A DNA stretch of 5,284 nucleotides from Clostridiales bacterium (lineage in GTDB: Bacteria > Bacillota > Clostridia > Oscillospirales > Oscillospiraceae). The stretch lies in the NCBI GenBank assembly GCA_003522945.1, contig DPHR01000055.1:350-5633 (forward strand), given 5' to 3'. This document shows positions 1 to 5,284 of the stretch, in pieces. The stretch's first letter is position 1; the number at the start of each line of letters is the position of its first letter. A program made the translations under genes and the position numbers. Under the pieces are notes generated by a model that saw only the letters and a list, made by a program, of their open reading frames with translations, was not told the DNA's origin and did not search any database.

Positions 1-693
1 CATGAACGCGCCGGGGTCGCCCTCGTCGCCGTTGCAGACGACGTACTTCTCGCCGCCCGGCTGACGGCGCACGCTGTCCCACTTCTTGCCGGTGGGGAAG
101 CCGCCGCCGCCGCGTCCGCGCAGACCGGAGGTGAGCATTTCAATGCAGATCTGCTCGTCGGTAAGATCGAAGAGTGCCTTTTCAAACGCCTTGTAGCCGC
201 CGCGGGCGATATACTCCCAGATGCTCTCGGCGTCCATATGGCCGCAGCGCTCGAGTACGATGCGGTGCTGCTTATTATAGAAGGGAACTTCCTCCTGCGT
301 GGCATAGCTCTTGCCGTTCATCTTGTAGAGCAGGCGCTTGATGATCTGCCCGTTCATGATCGTCTTTTCTATGATCTCGGCGCAGTCGGAGGGCTTGACG
401 TGGGTATAGAAAATGTCCTGCGGCATGATGTTGACGAGCGGGCCGATCTCACAGAAGCCGTGGCAGCCGGTCTTCTTGAGATGGATGGCGTCGTCCGCGT
501 GCTCAGAGAAGCTCACCGAGACGGCGAGACCCTTCTCCGCGCAGATACGGCGCAGCTCCTCGTAAACTTCGAGTGAGCCGCCGGCGATGCAGCCCGTACC
601 GGCGCATACCATGATCGAAACGCCTTCGCGCGCGAGCGCTTCCTCCGCCTTCCAGCGCTGGGCTTCAAACGTGAGTTTTGTGCGTCGGATCAT
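1..693 (-). CDS. NuoF/HndC/HydB-like NAD(P)H-binding flavin iron-sulfur subunit (3' end outside window)
   Basis: Only the first 231 residues lie in the window; the frame is open to position 1. Residues about 25-110 form a thioredoxin-like [2Fe-2S] domain with four ligand-type cysteines, C30 and C35 (CAGTGC) and C77 and C81 (GCHGFCEIGP). The NuoF core follows, with the glycine-rich FMN/NADH motif RGRGGGGFPTG at 192-202 and the family signature YVVCNGDEGDPGAFM at 217-231. In this family the protein carries FMN and iron-sulfur clusters and exchanges electrons with NAD(P)H in the cytoplasm. An N-terminal [2Fe-2S] domain fused to NuoF is typical of HndC/HydB subunits of NAD(P)-linked or electron-bifurcating [FeFe]-hydrogenases and some formate dehydrogenases, rather than of membrane complex I NuoF. 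The ATG at 691-693 overlaps the upstream stop as ATGA and has a strong ribosome binding site, so the genes are translationally coupled. The family is certain; which complex it belongs to is inferred, because the catalytic gene is not visible. Confidence 0.95.
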   Translation of the reverse strand, partial: MIRRTKLTFEAQRWKAEEALAREGVSIMVCAGTGCIAGGSLEVYEELRRICAEKGLAVSVSFSEHADDAIHLKKTGCHGFCEIGPLVNIMPQDIFYTHVKPSDCAEIIEKTIMNGQIIKRLLYKMNGKSYATQEEVPFYNKQHRIVLERCGHMDAESIWEYIARGGYKAFEKALFDLTDEQICIEMLTSGLRGRGGGGFPTGKKWDSVRRQPGGEKYVVCNGDEGDPGAFM

Positions 694-1172
694 TTCGTCT
701 CCTCCTTCCGGATGCTCTCCACGAGCGCGACCGCCTTCTCCGGCGTCATTTTCGCGTGGACCTCACCGTTCACGGTGAGGACCGGCGCAAGGCCGCATGC
801 GCCGAGGCACGCAACGGTCTCCAGCGTAAAGAGCATGTCGCTGCTTGTTACCTTTTTCTCGTTCAGCCCGAGGTGCTCCTGCAAAGCCTCCAGAATGGGC
901 TGCGATTTGCGCACATGGCAGGCGGTGCCGTCGCATACGCGCAGAATGTACTTGCCTTTGGCTTCCAGCGAGAAGCGGTCATAGAACGTCGCCACGCTGT
1001 ATACCTTGCCCGGACTGATGTGCAGCCGTCCCGCCAAATGCACCAGCACCTCCGGCGGCAGGTACTTGTAATGCTCCTGCACGTCCTGCATCATGCCGAT
1101 CAGATTTTCCCTCTTGCACTCGTGGTTGTCCACGATCTGATCGGTCCGTGTGAAATCTCCATCAAATAACAT
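690..1172 (-). CDS. NuoE/HndA-like [2Fe-2S] subunit of an NAD(P)H-linked dehydrogenase
   Basis: A complete 160-residue protein, the usual length of the 24-kDa NuoE/HndA/HydC family. An N-terminal helical region (about 10-65) contains the family signature YLPPEVLVHLAGRL followed by VYSVATFYDRFSL. The thioredoxin-like [2Fe-2S] domain has four cysteines in the family pattern: C80 and C85 in CDGTACHVRKS, and C122 and C126 in CLGACGLAPV. In this family the protein docks on the NuoF-type flavin subunit and holds one [2Fe-2S] cluster. It is the first gene of a minus-strand operon and overlaps the NuoF-like gene by four bases, so no separate HndB-type gene lies between them, an order like hydC-hydB. 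The start at 1170-1172 is preceded by AAAAGGGG about ten bases upstream and by a good promoter. No frameshift or missing ligand is seen. NuoE membership is sure; a role in a hydrogenase or formate dehydrogenase is inferred. Confidence 0.95.
   Translation of the reverse strand: MLFDGDFTRTDQIVDNHECKRENLIGMMQDVQEHYKYLPPEVLVHLAGRLHISPGKVYSVATFYDRFSLEAKGKYILRVCDGTACHVRKSQPILEALQEHLGLNEKKVTSSDMLFTLETVACLGACGLAPVLTVNGEVHAKMTPEKAVALVESIRKEETK
701..707 (-). promoter_or_regulatory. Ribosome binding site fixing the NuoF-like start
   Basis: On the minus strand the sequence is AAGGAGG, seven bases upstream of the ATG at 693-691 and inside the last codons of the preceding gene. It is a near-perfect Shine-Dalgarno sequence and supports the 4-base overlapping start. 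Confidence 0.85.
758..783 (-). repeat. Inverted repeat (potential mRNA hairpin) inside the NuoE-like gene
   Basis: On the plus strand, CCTCACCG at 761-768 and CGGTGAGG at 773-780 are perfect 8-base inverted arms around TTCA. Two further G-C pairs (758/783 and 759/782) follow after one A-A mismatch. The transcript could fold into an approximately 10-pair stem with a UGAA loop. It encodes the LTVNGEV stretch near the C-terminus, about 65 bases upstream of the next start codon. No T-run follows, so it is not a terminator. It may be a chance product of GC-rich coding. Confidence 0.5.
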
Positions 1173-1234
1173 AACGCCTGTTCCCCTTTTGTTGATTAAA
1201 TGACTTTTTCACGCAGAAAAATACTATCTCAATA

Positions 1235-1263
1235 AGCATATCATATAACTGTTGAGTTATCAA
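1235..1263 (-). promoter_or_regulatory. Sigma-A-type promoter of the NuoE/NuoF-like operon
   Basis: Read on the minus strand, a -35 TTGATA (1258-1263; five of six consensus bases) and a -10 TATGCT (1235-1240; four of six) are separated by exactly 17 bases. Transcription would start near 1228, giving a leader of roughly 55 bases before the ATG at 1172. The surroundings are AT-rich against GC-rich genes. Predicted from pattern only. Confidence 0.65.
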
Positions 1264-1264
1264 C
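1245..1264. promoter_or_regulatory. Overlapping dyads over the redox-operon -35: candidate operator
   Basis: Two interleaved inverted repeats are visible. ATAACT-GTTG-AGTTAT spans 1245-1260 with perfect 6-base arms. GTTGA-GTTA-TCAAC spans 1251-1264 with perfect 5-base arms. Together they cover the -35 hexamer and part of the spacer of the minus-strand promoter, where a repressor would block RNA polymerase. A redox regulator such as Rex is an obvious idea for NADH-linked genes. The minus strand reads TTGATAA at one end, close to the Rex half-site TTGTTAA, but the opposite half does not match at Rex spacing. The regulator is therefore unassigned. Confidence 0.4.
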
Positions 1265-1319
1265 CTGTTTTTCGTGCAATGACAGATTTTTTACACATTC
1301 CGGATCGCTGCATATCCCG

Positions 1320-1348
1320 TTGCGCAGAAAGGAGAAATGTGGTAAAAT
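1320..1348 (+). promoter_or_regulatory. Promoter of the DUF362 ferredoxin gene
   Basis: A -35 TTGCGC at 1320-1325 and a -10 TAAAAT at 1343-1348 are 17 bases apart. A TGG directly before the -10 fits an extended -10 element. Transcription would start near 1355, about 27 bases before the ATG at 1382. GGGAGG at 1370-1375 is the ribosome binding site, six bases from the start. Predicted from pattern only. Confidence 0.6.
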
Positions 1349-1381
1349 ACAAAATTAGTCTGTAGATATGGGAGGCATACC

Positions 1382-2530
1382 ATGCCGGAACCGAAACTTT
1401 CCATCGTCCCCTGCGGGGATTATACACCCGAAACGGTGCGCGCCGCGCTCCTTGCGGCGCTTGACGCTGTCGGCGGGCTTGACTGGGTGAAGCCCGGCAT
1501 GCGCATCGGCATAAAGCTCAATCTCTGCGCGGCGAGAAAGCCGGAGCAGGCGGCGACGACTCACCCGGTCATGGCCGCGGAGCTCACGCGCCTTCTGCGC
1601 GAGCGGGGCGCGGAGGTCGTTCTCGGCGACAGCCCCGGTGAGCCGTTCACCTCCGTGGTCCTGAGCCGCGTGTACTCGCTCGGCGATTACGCGCTCTGCG
1701 AAGCCGCCGGCGGCGAGCTCAACCGCGACTTTTCGCATCACACGGTCGAATTTCCGGACGCCGTCACGGTCAAGAGCTTTGAATACAGCGCGTGGCTCGA
1801 AAAATGCGACGCCGTTATCAACTTCTCCAAGCTCAAGGCTCACGGGCTCATGGGCATGACGGCGGCGGTAAAGAATCTTTACGGCGTCATCCCCGGCACG
1901 GTGAAGAGCGAGTACCATTTCCGCTACCCCGATCCGATGGCGTTTGCCAACATGCTCGTTGATCTCAATGAATTTGTCCGCCCGGCGCTCTGCCTGTGTG
2001 ACGCCGTGGACATCATGGAGGGCAACGGCCCCACACAGGGAACGCCCCGGCACATGGGCGCGCTCCTCGCCGCGACGAGCTCCTATGAGCTCGACCGGCT
2101 GTGCGCGTGGATGCTTGGGCTGGAGGAAAAGGAGCTGCCGTATCTCACGGCGGCAAAGCAGCGCCGGCTCCTCTCCGAGGCGGGCGAGCCGCTCGGCGTG
2201 AAGGACGCCGCCCCCTACCATGTAAACGACTTTGCCCGCTCCGGCGCCACAAGCAGCTGGTTTGTGTCGAACCCGAACGATAAGCCGTTCCGGAAGCTCG
2301 TAAAAAAATGCGTCGCCGTGCTGCTCCGCTCCAAACCGGCGCTCGGCGAGGGCTGCACCGGCTGCGGCCACTGCGCGCGGCTCTGTCCGGCGGGCGCGAT
2401 CACGATCGTGAACAAGCACGCCGTGATCGACCGGAAGAAATGCGTCCGGTGCTTCTGCTGTCAGGAGTTCTGCCCCTCGGGGGCGATGCGCGCGCAGCGC
2501 TCGTTCGTCGCGCGGCTTTTGAGCAAATAG
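1382..2530 (+). CDS. DUF362 protein with C-terminal 2x[4Fe-4S] ferredoxin domain
   Basis: A 382-residue cytoplasmic protein with no signal peptide or membrane segment. Residues about 5-290 match the DUF362 family, with GIKLNLC (43-49), a GAEVVLGDSPG strand-turn (76-86), the hallmark INFSKLKAHGLMGMTAAVKNLYG (146-168) and DAVDIMEGNGPTQGTP (207-222). The C-terminus holds two classic CxxCxxCxxxCP motifs, C325/C328/C331/C335 and C354/C357/C360/C364, each suited to a [4Fe-4S] cluster; C359 is an extra cysteine. DUF362-ferredoxin proteins are common in anaerobes, but their reaction is not established, so only electron transfer or iron-sulfur-dependent chemistry can be proposed. The start has a clear ribosome binding site and promoter. 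The gene is divergent from the redox operon and probably co-transcribed with the transporter 57 bases downstream. Confidence 0.93.
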   Translation: MPEPKLSIVPCGDYTPETVRAALLAALDAVGGLDWVKPGMRIGIKLNLCAARKPEQAATTHPVMAAELTRLLRERGAEVVLGDSPGEPFTSVVLSRVYSLGDYALCEAAGGELNRDFSHHTVEFPDAVTVKSFEYSAWLEKCDAVINFSKLKAHGLMGMTAAVKNLYGVIPGTVKSEYHFRYPDPMAFANMLVDLNEFVRPALCLCDAVDIMEGNGPTQGTPRHMGALLAATSSYELDRLCAWMLGLEEKELPYLTAAKQRRLLSEAGEPLGVKDAAPYHVNDFARSGATSSWFVSNPNDKPFRKLVKKCVAVLLRSKPALGEGCTGCGHCARLCPAGAITIVNKHAVIDRKKCVRCFCCQEFCPSGAMRAQRSFVARLLSK

Positions 2531-2587
2531 CGGCATAGAAACCAAAGAAAGAGAGAAAATACGGGAGTAATACGAGGAAAAGTATCC

Positions 2588-3838
2588 ATGCACTTCTTTT
2601 CACAGTACCGGGGACTCCGCCGGGAGAACTATGTTCTCTTCTTCGGGCGGATCGTGACGAACATGGGCTCGATGGTCTGGCCCATGCTCACGATGATCCT
2701 CAACCAGAAGCTCGGTATGAGCGCCGGGAACATTGCCATACTTACGGCGGTGTTCGGCATTTTGATGATGCCGGCCACGCTTTTCGGCGGCAAGCTCGCC
2801 GACCGGCTCAACAAGAAGAACATCATCATTGTCGGCGACATCGTTTCGGTCGTGTGCTACATCCTTTGCGGATGCGTTCCGCTTGGTATGGGGACGATCG
2901 TGCTCATGTTTGTCGCCAGCCTTTTCCAGACCATTGAGGGTCCGGCGTACAACGCCATCATTGCCGATATCACGTCCCTCGAAGAGCGTGATAAGGCATA
3001 CTCGCTCCTGTACTGGGGCGCGAATCTCGGTCTTGTCCTTTCGCCGACGCTCAGCGGTCTGCTGTTCAAAAACTATCTGTGGCTCGCGTTCATCATCAGC
3101 GGCGTCGCCATCGGCTGCTCGACGATCCTCATCTGGTTTTTCGTGCGGGATATCACGCCGGTCGAACAGATCGGCAGCCGTGCGGAGTATCAGCGCGCGA
3201 GAGACGGGGAGAGCATTTTTGCGATCCTCCGCCAGAATCCGACGATCCTTCTGTATCTTGCCGTGTCGGCGCTGTGCAGCGCGGCATACGACCAGTACGG
3301 CTATCTCATGCCGCTGGATCTCGGGCGCATCCACGGCGAGAACGGCGCGGTGATCTACGGTACGGTCTCGAGTCTCAACTGCATCGTGGTCGTTTTGTTT
3401 ACCCCGTTCATTACACGCCTTTTCCGCCGCGTGATCGATACGAAAAAGCTCCTGACGGGAAAGCTGCTGTTTCTGGCGGGATATATCCTGTTCCTCACGT
3501 TCCTCGGCACGATCCCGATGTATTACGCCGCCATGCTCATTTTCACCTGGGGCGAGATCATCAATACCATTGCCGACGGGCCGTATCTCTCCGCGCGCAC
3601 CCCGGCCTCCCACCGCGGACGCATCAACAGCGTATCCGGCGTGGCGTATACCATCCTGCGCGGCGTTTTCAACATTGCCGAAGGCAAGGCTTACGACGCT
3701 TACGGCTCGACGGCAGCCTGGGGGCTGACGATCGGCGCGCTCACGATCTCGATTTTGCTGTCCGTCTGGCTCATTTTCCGCGACCGCGCGCGCTATCCGC
3801 GCCTGTACGAGGAAAATGCGGTCGAACCGGCGAAATAA
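2588..3838 (+). CDS. Major facilitator superfamily transporter (12 TM, drug-efflux-like)
   Basis: A 416-residue integral membrane protein of usual MFS length, with about twelve hydrophobic segments. Six lie at roughly 16-38, 47-66, 78-98, 101-123, 140-160 and 164-186. After a charged central loop (187-218, rich in R, E and D), six more lie at roughly 219-243, 253-277, 288-308, 310-332, 347-364 and 375-397. An MFS motif-A-like loop, GGKLADRLNKK (67-77), sits between TM2 and TM3, with D72 and R73 conserved. Such proteins move small molecules using the proton gradient, often outward; the substrate cannot be read from the sequence. The ATG has GAGGAAA seven bases upstream (2574-2580). The 57-base gap after the DUF362 gene is purine-rich with no hairpin or T-run, so the two genes probably share a transcript. 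A functional tie between them is not evident. Confidence 0.92.
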   Translation: MHFFSQYRGLRRENYVLFFGRIVTNMGSMVWPMLTMILNQKLGMSAGNIAILTAVFGILMMPATLFGGKLADRLNKKNIIIVGDIVSVVCYILCGCVPLGMGTIVLMFVASLFQTIEGPAYNAIIADITSLEERDKAYSLLYWGANLGLVLSPTLSGLLFKNYLWLAFIISGVAIGCSTILIWFFVRDITPVEQIGSRAEYQRARDGESIFAILRQNPTILLYLAVSALCSAAYDQYGYLMPLDLGRIHGENGAVIYGTVSSLNCIVVVLFTPFITRLFRRVIDTKKLLTGKLLFLAGYILFLTFLGTIPMYYAAMLIFTWGEIINTIADGPYLSARTPASHRGRINSVSGVAYTILRGVFNIAEGKAYDAYGSTAAWGLTIGALTISILLSVWLIFRDRARYPRLYEENAVEPAK

Positions 3839-3880
3839 AAATATCCCCTGAAGAGCCGCTGTACGGCACTTCAGGGGATA
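3833..3880 (-). terminator. Intrinsic terminator of the acetyltransferase gene, convergent with the transporter
   Basis: The arms 3842-3853 and 3869-3880 pair perfectly over 12 bases. One A-A mismatch is followed by four more pairs around a five-base loop (3859-3863). On the minus strand the stem runs straight into TTTTTATTT (3841-3833), a proper U-tract, so it ends transcription of the GNAT gene whose stop lies 19 bases upstream. The U-tract covers the last codons and stop of the transporter on the other strand. In the plus direction the stem is followed by CGTTATACAC, which is not T-rich, so termination of the transporter transcript there is less sure. Confidence 0.85.
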
Positions 3881-3898
3881 CGTTATACACATCATGGA

Positions 3899-4345
3899 TC
3901 AGTCTTTCGGCGCGTGCCAGATCATCGGGATGTGGGGGATATCGTCCTCCAGAAATTCCTCGCCGTCCTGCCGGAAGCCGTGATCCTCGTAGAGCTTCCG
4001 GGCGTAGGTCTGCGCCTCGATGCGGATGGTCTCCGCGCCGTACTTTTCCCGCGCCGCGGCGATACCCGCGTCGAGAATTTTGTGGCCGTAGCCGCAGCCG
4101 CGTTCGGTCGTCAGCACGCGGCCGATGGAGACCTCTTCAAACGAAACGCCCCGGTCGAGCACGCGGAGATACGCCTTGATGCCGGTCTCGTCGCGCAGAA
4201 ACACATGGTACGCCTGTCTGTCGCGCCCGTCCACCTCCTCGTAGGGGCATTTCTGCTCCACGACAAAGACCAGCACGCGCGCGTGCAGAATGTCGTACAG
4301 CTCGTCCGCCGTCAGCTCGGAATAGTGTTTTACGACAAGCTCCAT
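3899..4345 (-). CDS. ElaA-family GNAT N-acetyltransferase
   Basis: A 148-residue protein, close to the 153 residues of E. coli ElaA. It shows the ElaA signature VFVVEQKCPYEEVDGRD (26-42), the GNAT beta strand ending in IGRVLTTE (74-81), the acetyl-CoA pyrophosphate-binding loop RGCGYG (82-87), and the C-terminal LYEDHGF (118-124) and DIPHIPM (135-141) motifs. GNAT enzymes move an acetyl group from acetyl-CoA to an amine; the ElaA substrate is not known to me. The frame stays open upstream to a further ATG at 4537, but that extension is not GNAT-like and overlaps the divergent lipoprotein gene. The ATG at 4345-4343 has GGAGGAA just upstream and a promoter behind it, so it is chosen. The gene is monocistronic, ending at a strong terminator. 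Confidence 0.93.
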   Translation of the reverse strand: MELVVKHYSELTADELYDILHARVLVFVVEQKCPYEEVDGRDRQAYHVFLRDETGIKAYLRVLDRGVSFEEVSIGRVLTTERGCGYGHKILDAGIAAAREKYGAETIRIEAQTYARKLYEDHGFRQDGEEFLEDDIPHIPMIWHAPKD

Positions 4346-4350
4346 GGTGT

Positions 4351-4357
4351 TTCCTCC
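4351..4357 (-). promoter_or_regulatory. Ribosome binding site fixing the ElaA-like start
   Basis: On the minus strand the sequence is GGAGGAA, its GGAGG core lying seven bases before the ATG at 4345-4343. It rules out the longer upstream frame as the natural protein. Confidence 0.85.
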
Positions 4358-4378
4358 GAAATACGTTCTATTATTCTG

Positions 4379-4407
4379 ATTATACTTCCGGCGGAGAAAA
4401 AAGTAAA
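4379..4407 (-). promoter_or_regulatory. Promoter of the ElaA-like gene
   Basis: Read on the minus strand, a perfect -10 TATAAT (4379-4384) follows a -35 TTTACT (4402-4407; four of six consensus bases) with exactly 17 bases between. Transcription would start near 4372, giving a leader of about 27 bases. Predicted from pattern only. Confidence 0.7.
4381..4386 (+). promoter_or_regulatory. Possible -10 element for the lipoprotein gene
   Basis: TATACT matches five of six -10 consensus bases and lies about 58 bases before the ATG at 4444. It shares four bases with the opposite-strand TATAAT of the acetyltransferase promoter. No convincing -35 is seen at 16-18 bases upstream, so this is tentative. 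If real, the two promoters could not be occupied at the same time. Confidence 0.3.
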
Positions 4408-4443
4408 CCGTGATTCCCGCCGAAGAAAGGGGAGATTCATCCC

Positions 4444-5268
4444 ATGAAACGATGCTTTGCCGCGTTTTTGGCTCTTTGCGCGCTGCTCTCGCTCTGCGCG
4501 TGCGGCGCTGCCGCGCCGGAGACGGACGGCGGCACATTCTCTCTGGATATTCTCGATACCGGCAAATCCGACTGCATCATCGTATACATGGACGGCGTTA
4601 CGGTCGTGAACGACGCTGCCGACGAGGACGATTTTGATTCCATCTGCGCCGCGCTTGAGCGCCGCGGCGTGCAGCGCATCGACTATCTCGTACTCAGCCA
4701 TTACGACAAGGATCACATCGGCTCCGCGGCGGCGCTCGTGCGCGCGTACCCGGTGGGGCAGATCCTCGGCCCGGACTACGAAGAGGATTCCATGTATCTC
4801 ACGCTGCTCAAGCGCGCCGCGGAAGAGCGGAATACGCCGTTCCTCCGCCTGACGGAGAACTATACGGTTGAGACGGCAAACGGCTCGTTTACGCTCGACC
4901 CGCCCGACATCGACTACGGCGACGACAACAACAATTCCCTCGTCACGACCGTCACATGGCGTGAAACGAGCTTCCTGCTCCTCGGCGATGCGAAGAAAAA
5001 CCGCCTGAACGAGTTTCTCGACGCCGCGCTCGACAGCTATGAGCTCATCAAGCTTCCGCACCACGGCGACAGCAATAAGCCGCTTTTAAAGCTCATCGCG
5101 CAGACAACGCCGCGCTATGCCGCGGCGACAGTCTCTCCGGCGGAGGAGATCGAGGATAAGCTCCTCGCAGCGCTCGCCGCCGCCGGCACAGAGGTATTCC
5201 GCACCGACGGCGGGACGGTGAACGTCGAATGGACGGGCAAGGGCTTTACCATCATACAGACAAAATAA
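4444..5268 (+). CDS. ComEC-like metallo-beta-lactamase-fold lipoprotein
   Basis: A 274-residue protein. Residues 1-20 form a lipoprotein signal peptide: KR, a hydrophobic stretch, then LCAC with the lipidated cysteine at C20, followed by a short linker, so it should be anchored on the outer face of the membrane. The rest resembles the metallo-beta-lactamase domain of the DNA-uptake protein ComEC. It has a LDILDTGKSDCIIV strand (34-47, where ComEC has DVGQGD), the metal motif SHYDKDHIG (85-93), LLLGD (178-182) and LPHHGD (204-209). The metal motif is HxDxDH, with D88 where the canonical HxHxDH has the second histidine; such HYDxDH forms seem common in this ComEC-like branch. A hydrolase, possibly nuclease or phosphodiesterase, is inferred; the substrate is unknown. 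The ATG has GGGGAG nine bases upstream (4429-4434). The ComEC membrane channel is absent. Confidence 0.9.
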   Translation: MKRCFAAFLALCALLSLCACGAAAPETDGGTFSLDILDTGKSDCIIVYMDGVTVVNDAADEDDFDSICAALERRGVQRIDYLVLSHYDKDHIGSAAALVRAYPVGQILGPDYEEDSMYLTLLKRAAEERNTPFLRLTENYTVETANGSFTLDPPDIDYGDDNNNSLVTTVTWRETSFLLLGDAKKNRLNEFLDAALDSYELIKLPHHGDSNKPLLKLIAQTTPRYAAATVSPAEEIEDKLLAALAAAGTEVFRTDGGTVNVEWTGKGFTIIQTK

Positions 5269-5284
5269 AGAAACGACACCCCCG

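Noticed and set aside
238..576. Plus-strand open frame inside the NuoF-like gene
   Set aside because: The minus-strand frame carries unmistakable NuoF motifs; this frame has none.
1245..1264. A definite Rex-binding site
   Set aside because: One half resembles TTGTTAA (TTGATAA on the minus strand) but the opposite half does not match at the expected spacing, so I list a candidate operator only.
1173..1381. A small RNA or riboswitch in the divergent gap
   Set aside because: Apart from the two promoters and the dyads I see no conserved riboswitch core, long hairpin or T-run terminator.
1355..2593. 412-codon minus-strand open frame opposite the DUF362 gene
   Set aside because: It has no recognisable domain, is rich in R, A, H and E as expected from the antisense of GC-rich codons, and lies wholly over a well-supported gene.
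2600..3895. 431-codon minus-strand open frame opposite the transporter
   Set aside because: It is highly charged (R, E, D, H) with no domain, as expected from reading a membrane-protein gene antisense; it also runs through the terminator hairpin.
4346..4537. N-terminal 64-residue extension of the acetyltransferase
   Set aside because: The basic extension is not GNAT-like, crosses the promoter and overlaps the divergent lipoprotein gene; the internal ATG at 4345 has a strong ribosome binding site.
4330..5064. 244-codon minus-strand open frame opposite the lipoprotein
   Set aside because: It is an antisense shadow of GC-rich coding with no domain, and it spans the divergent promoter region and both ribosome binding sites.
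4444..5268. A class B beta-lactamase antibiotic-resistance gene
   Set aside because: The strands and motifs (SHYDKDHIG, LLLGD, LPHHGD) are those of the ComEC-like branch, not of carbapenemases; the fold name alone does not imply drug resistance.

Overview
The window looks like the chromosome of a GC-rich anaerobic Firmicute, probably an Oscillospiraceae- or other Clostridia-type gut bacterium. This is inferred from four things: strong AGGAGG-type ribosome binding sites, sigma-A-like promoters, a clostridial-style LCAC lipobox, and a NuoE/NuoF-type soluble redox module next to a DUF362 ferredoxin protein. Coding regions are GC-rich with G/C-heavy third codon positions, which produces long spurious antisense reading frames. 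The intergenic promoter regions are clearly AT-rich. No mobile element, CRISPR array, rRNA or tRNA was seen.

Layout. Positions 1-1172 (minus strand) hold a two-gene redox operon. A 160-residue NuoE/HndA-like [2Fe-2S] subunit is followed, with a 4-base ATGA overlap, by a NuoF/HndC/HydB-like flavin subunit that runs off the left edge. Positions 1173-1381 are a divergent control region with one good promoter in each direction and a cluster of dyads over the -35 of the redox operon. Positions 1382-3838 (plus strand) hold a DUF362 protein with a C-terminal 2x[4Fe-4S] ferredoxin domain, then a 12-TM major facilitator transporter, with no terminator between them. A strong hairpin (3842-3880) separates the transporter from a convergent ElaA-type GNAT acetyltransferase (3899-4345, minus). 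Divergent from that gene, across a 98-base promoter region, lies a lipoprotein with a ComEC-like metallo-beta-lactamase fold (4444-5268, plus).

Function. The NuoE/NuoF pair would pass electrons between NAD(P)H and iron-sulfur clusters. In anaerobes such pairs serve electron-bifurcating [FeFe]-hydrogenases or NAD-dependent formate dehydrogenases, and the catalytic subunit is expected beyond position 1. The divergent DUF362 ferredoxin protein is another iron-sulfur protein and may share redox physiology, but this is only inferred from position. The transporter, acetyltransferase and lipoprotein show no clear pathway link. I see no convincing undescribed multi-gene system. The points most worth a second look are the dyads over the redox promoter, the stand-alone secreted ComEC-like hydrolase, and the overlapping divergent promoter between the acetyltransferase and the lipoprotein.
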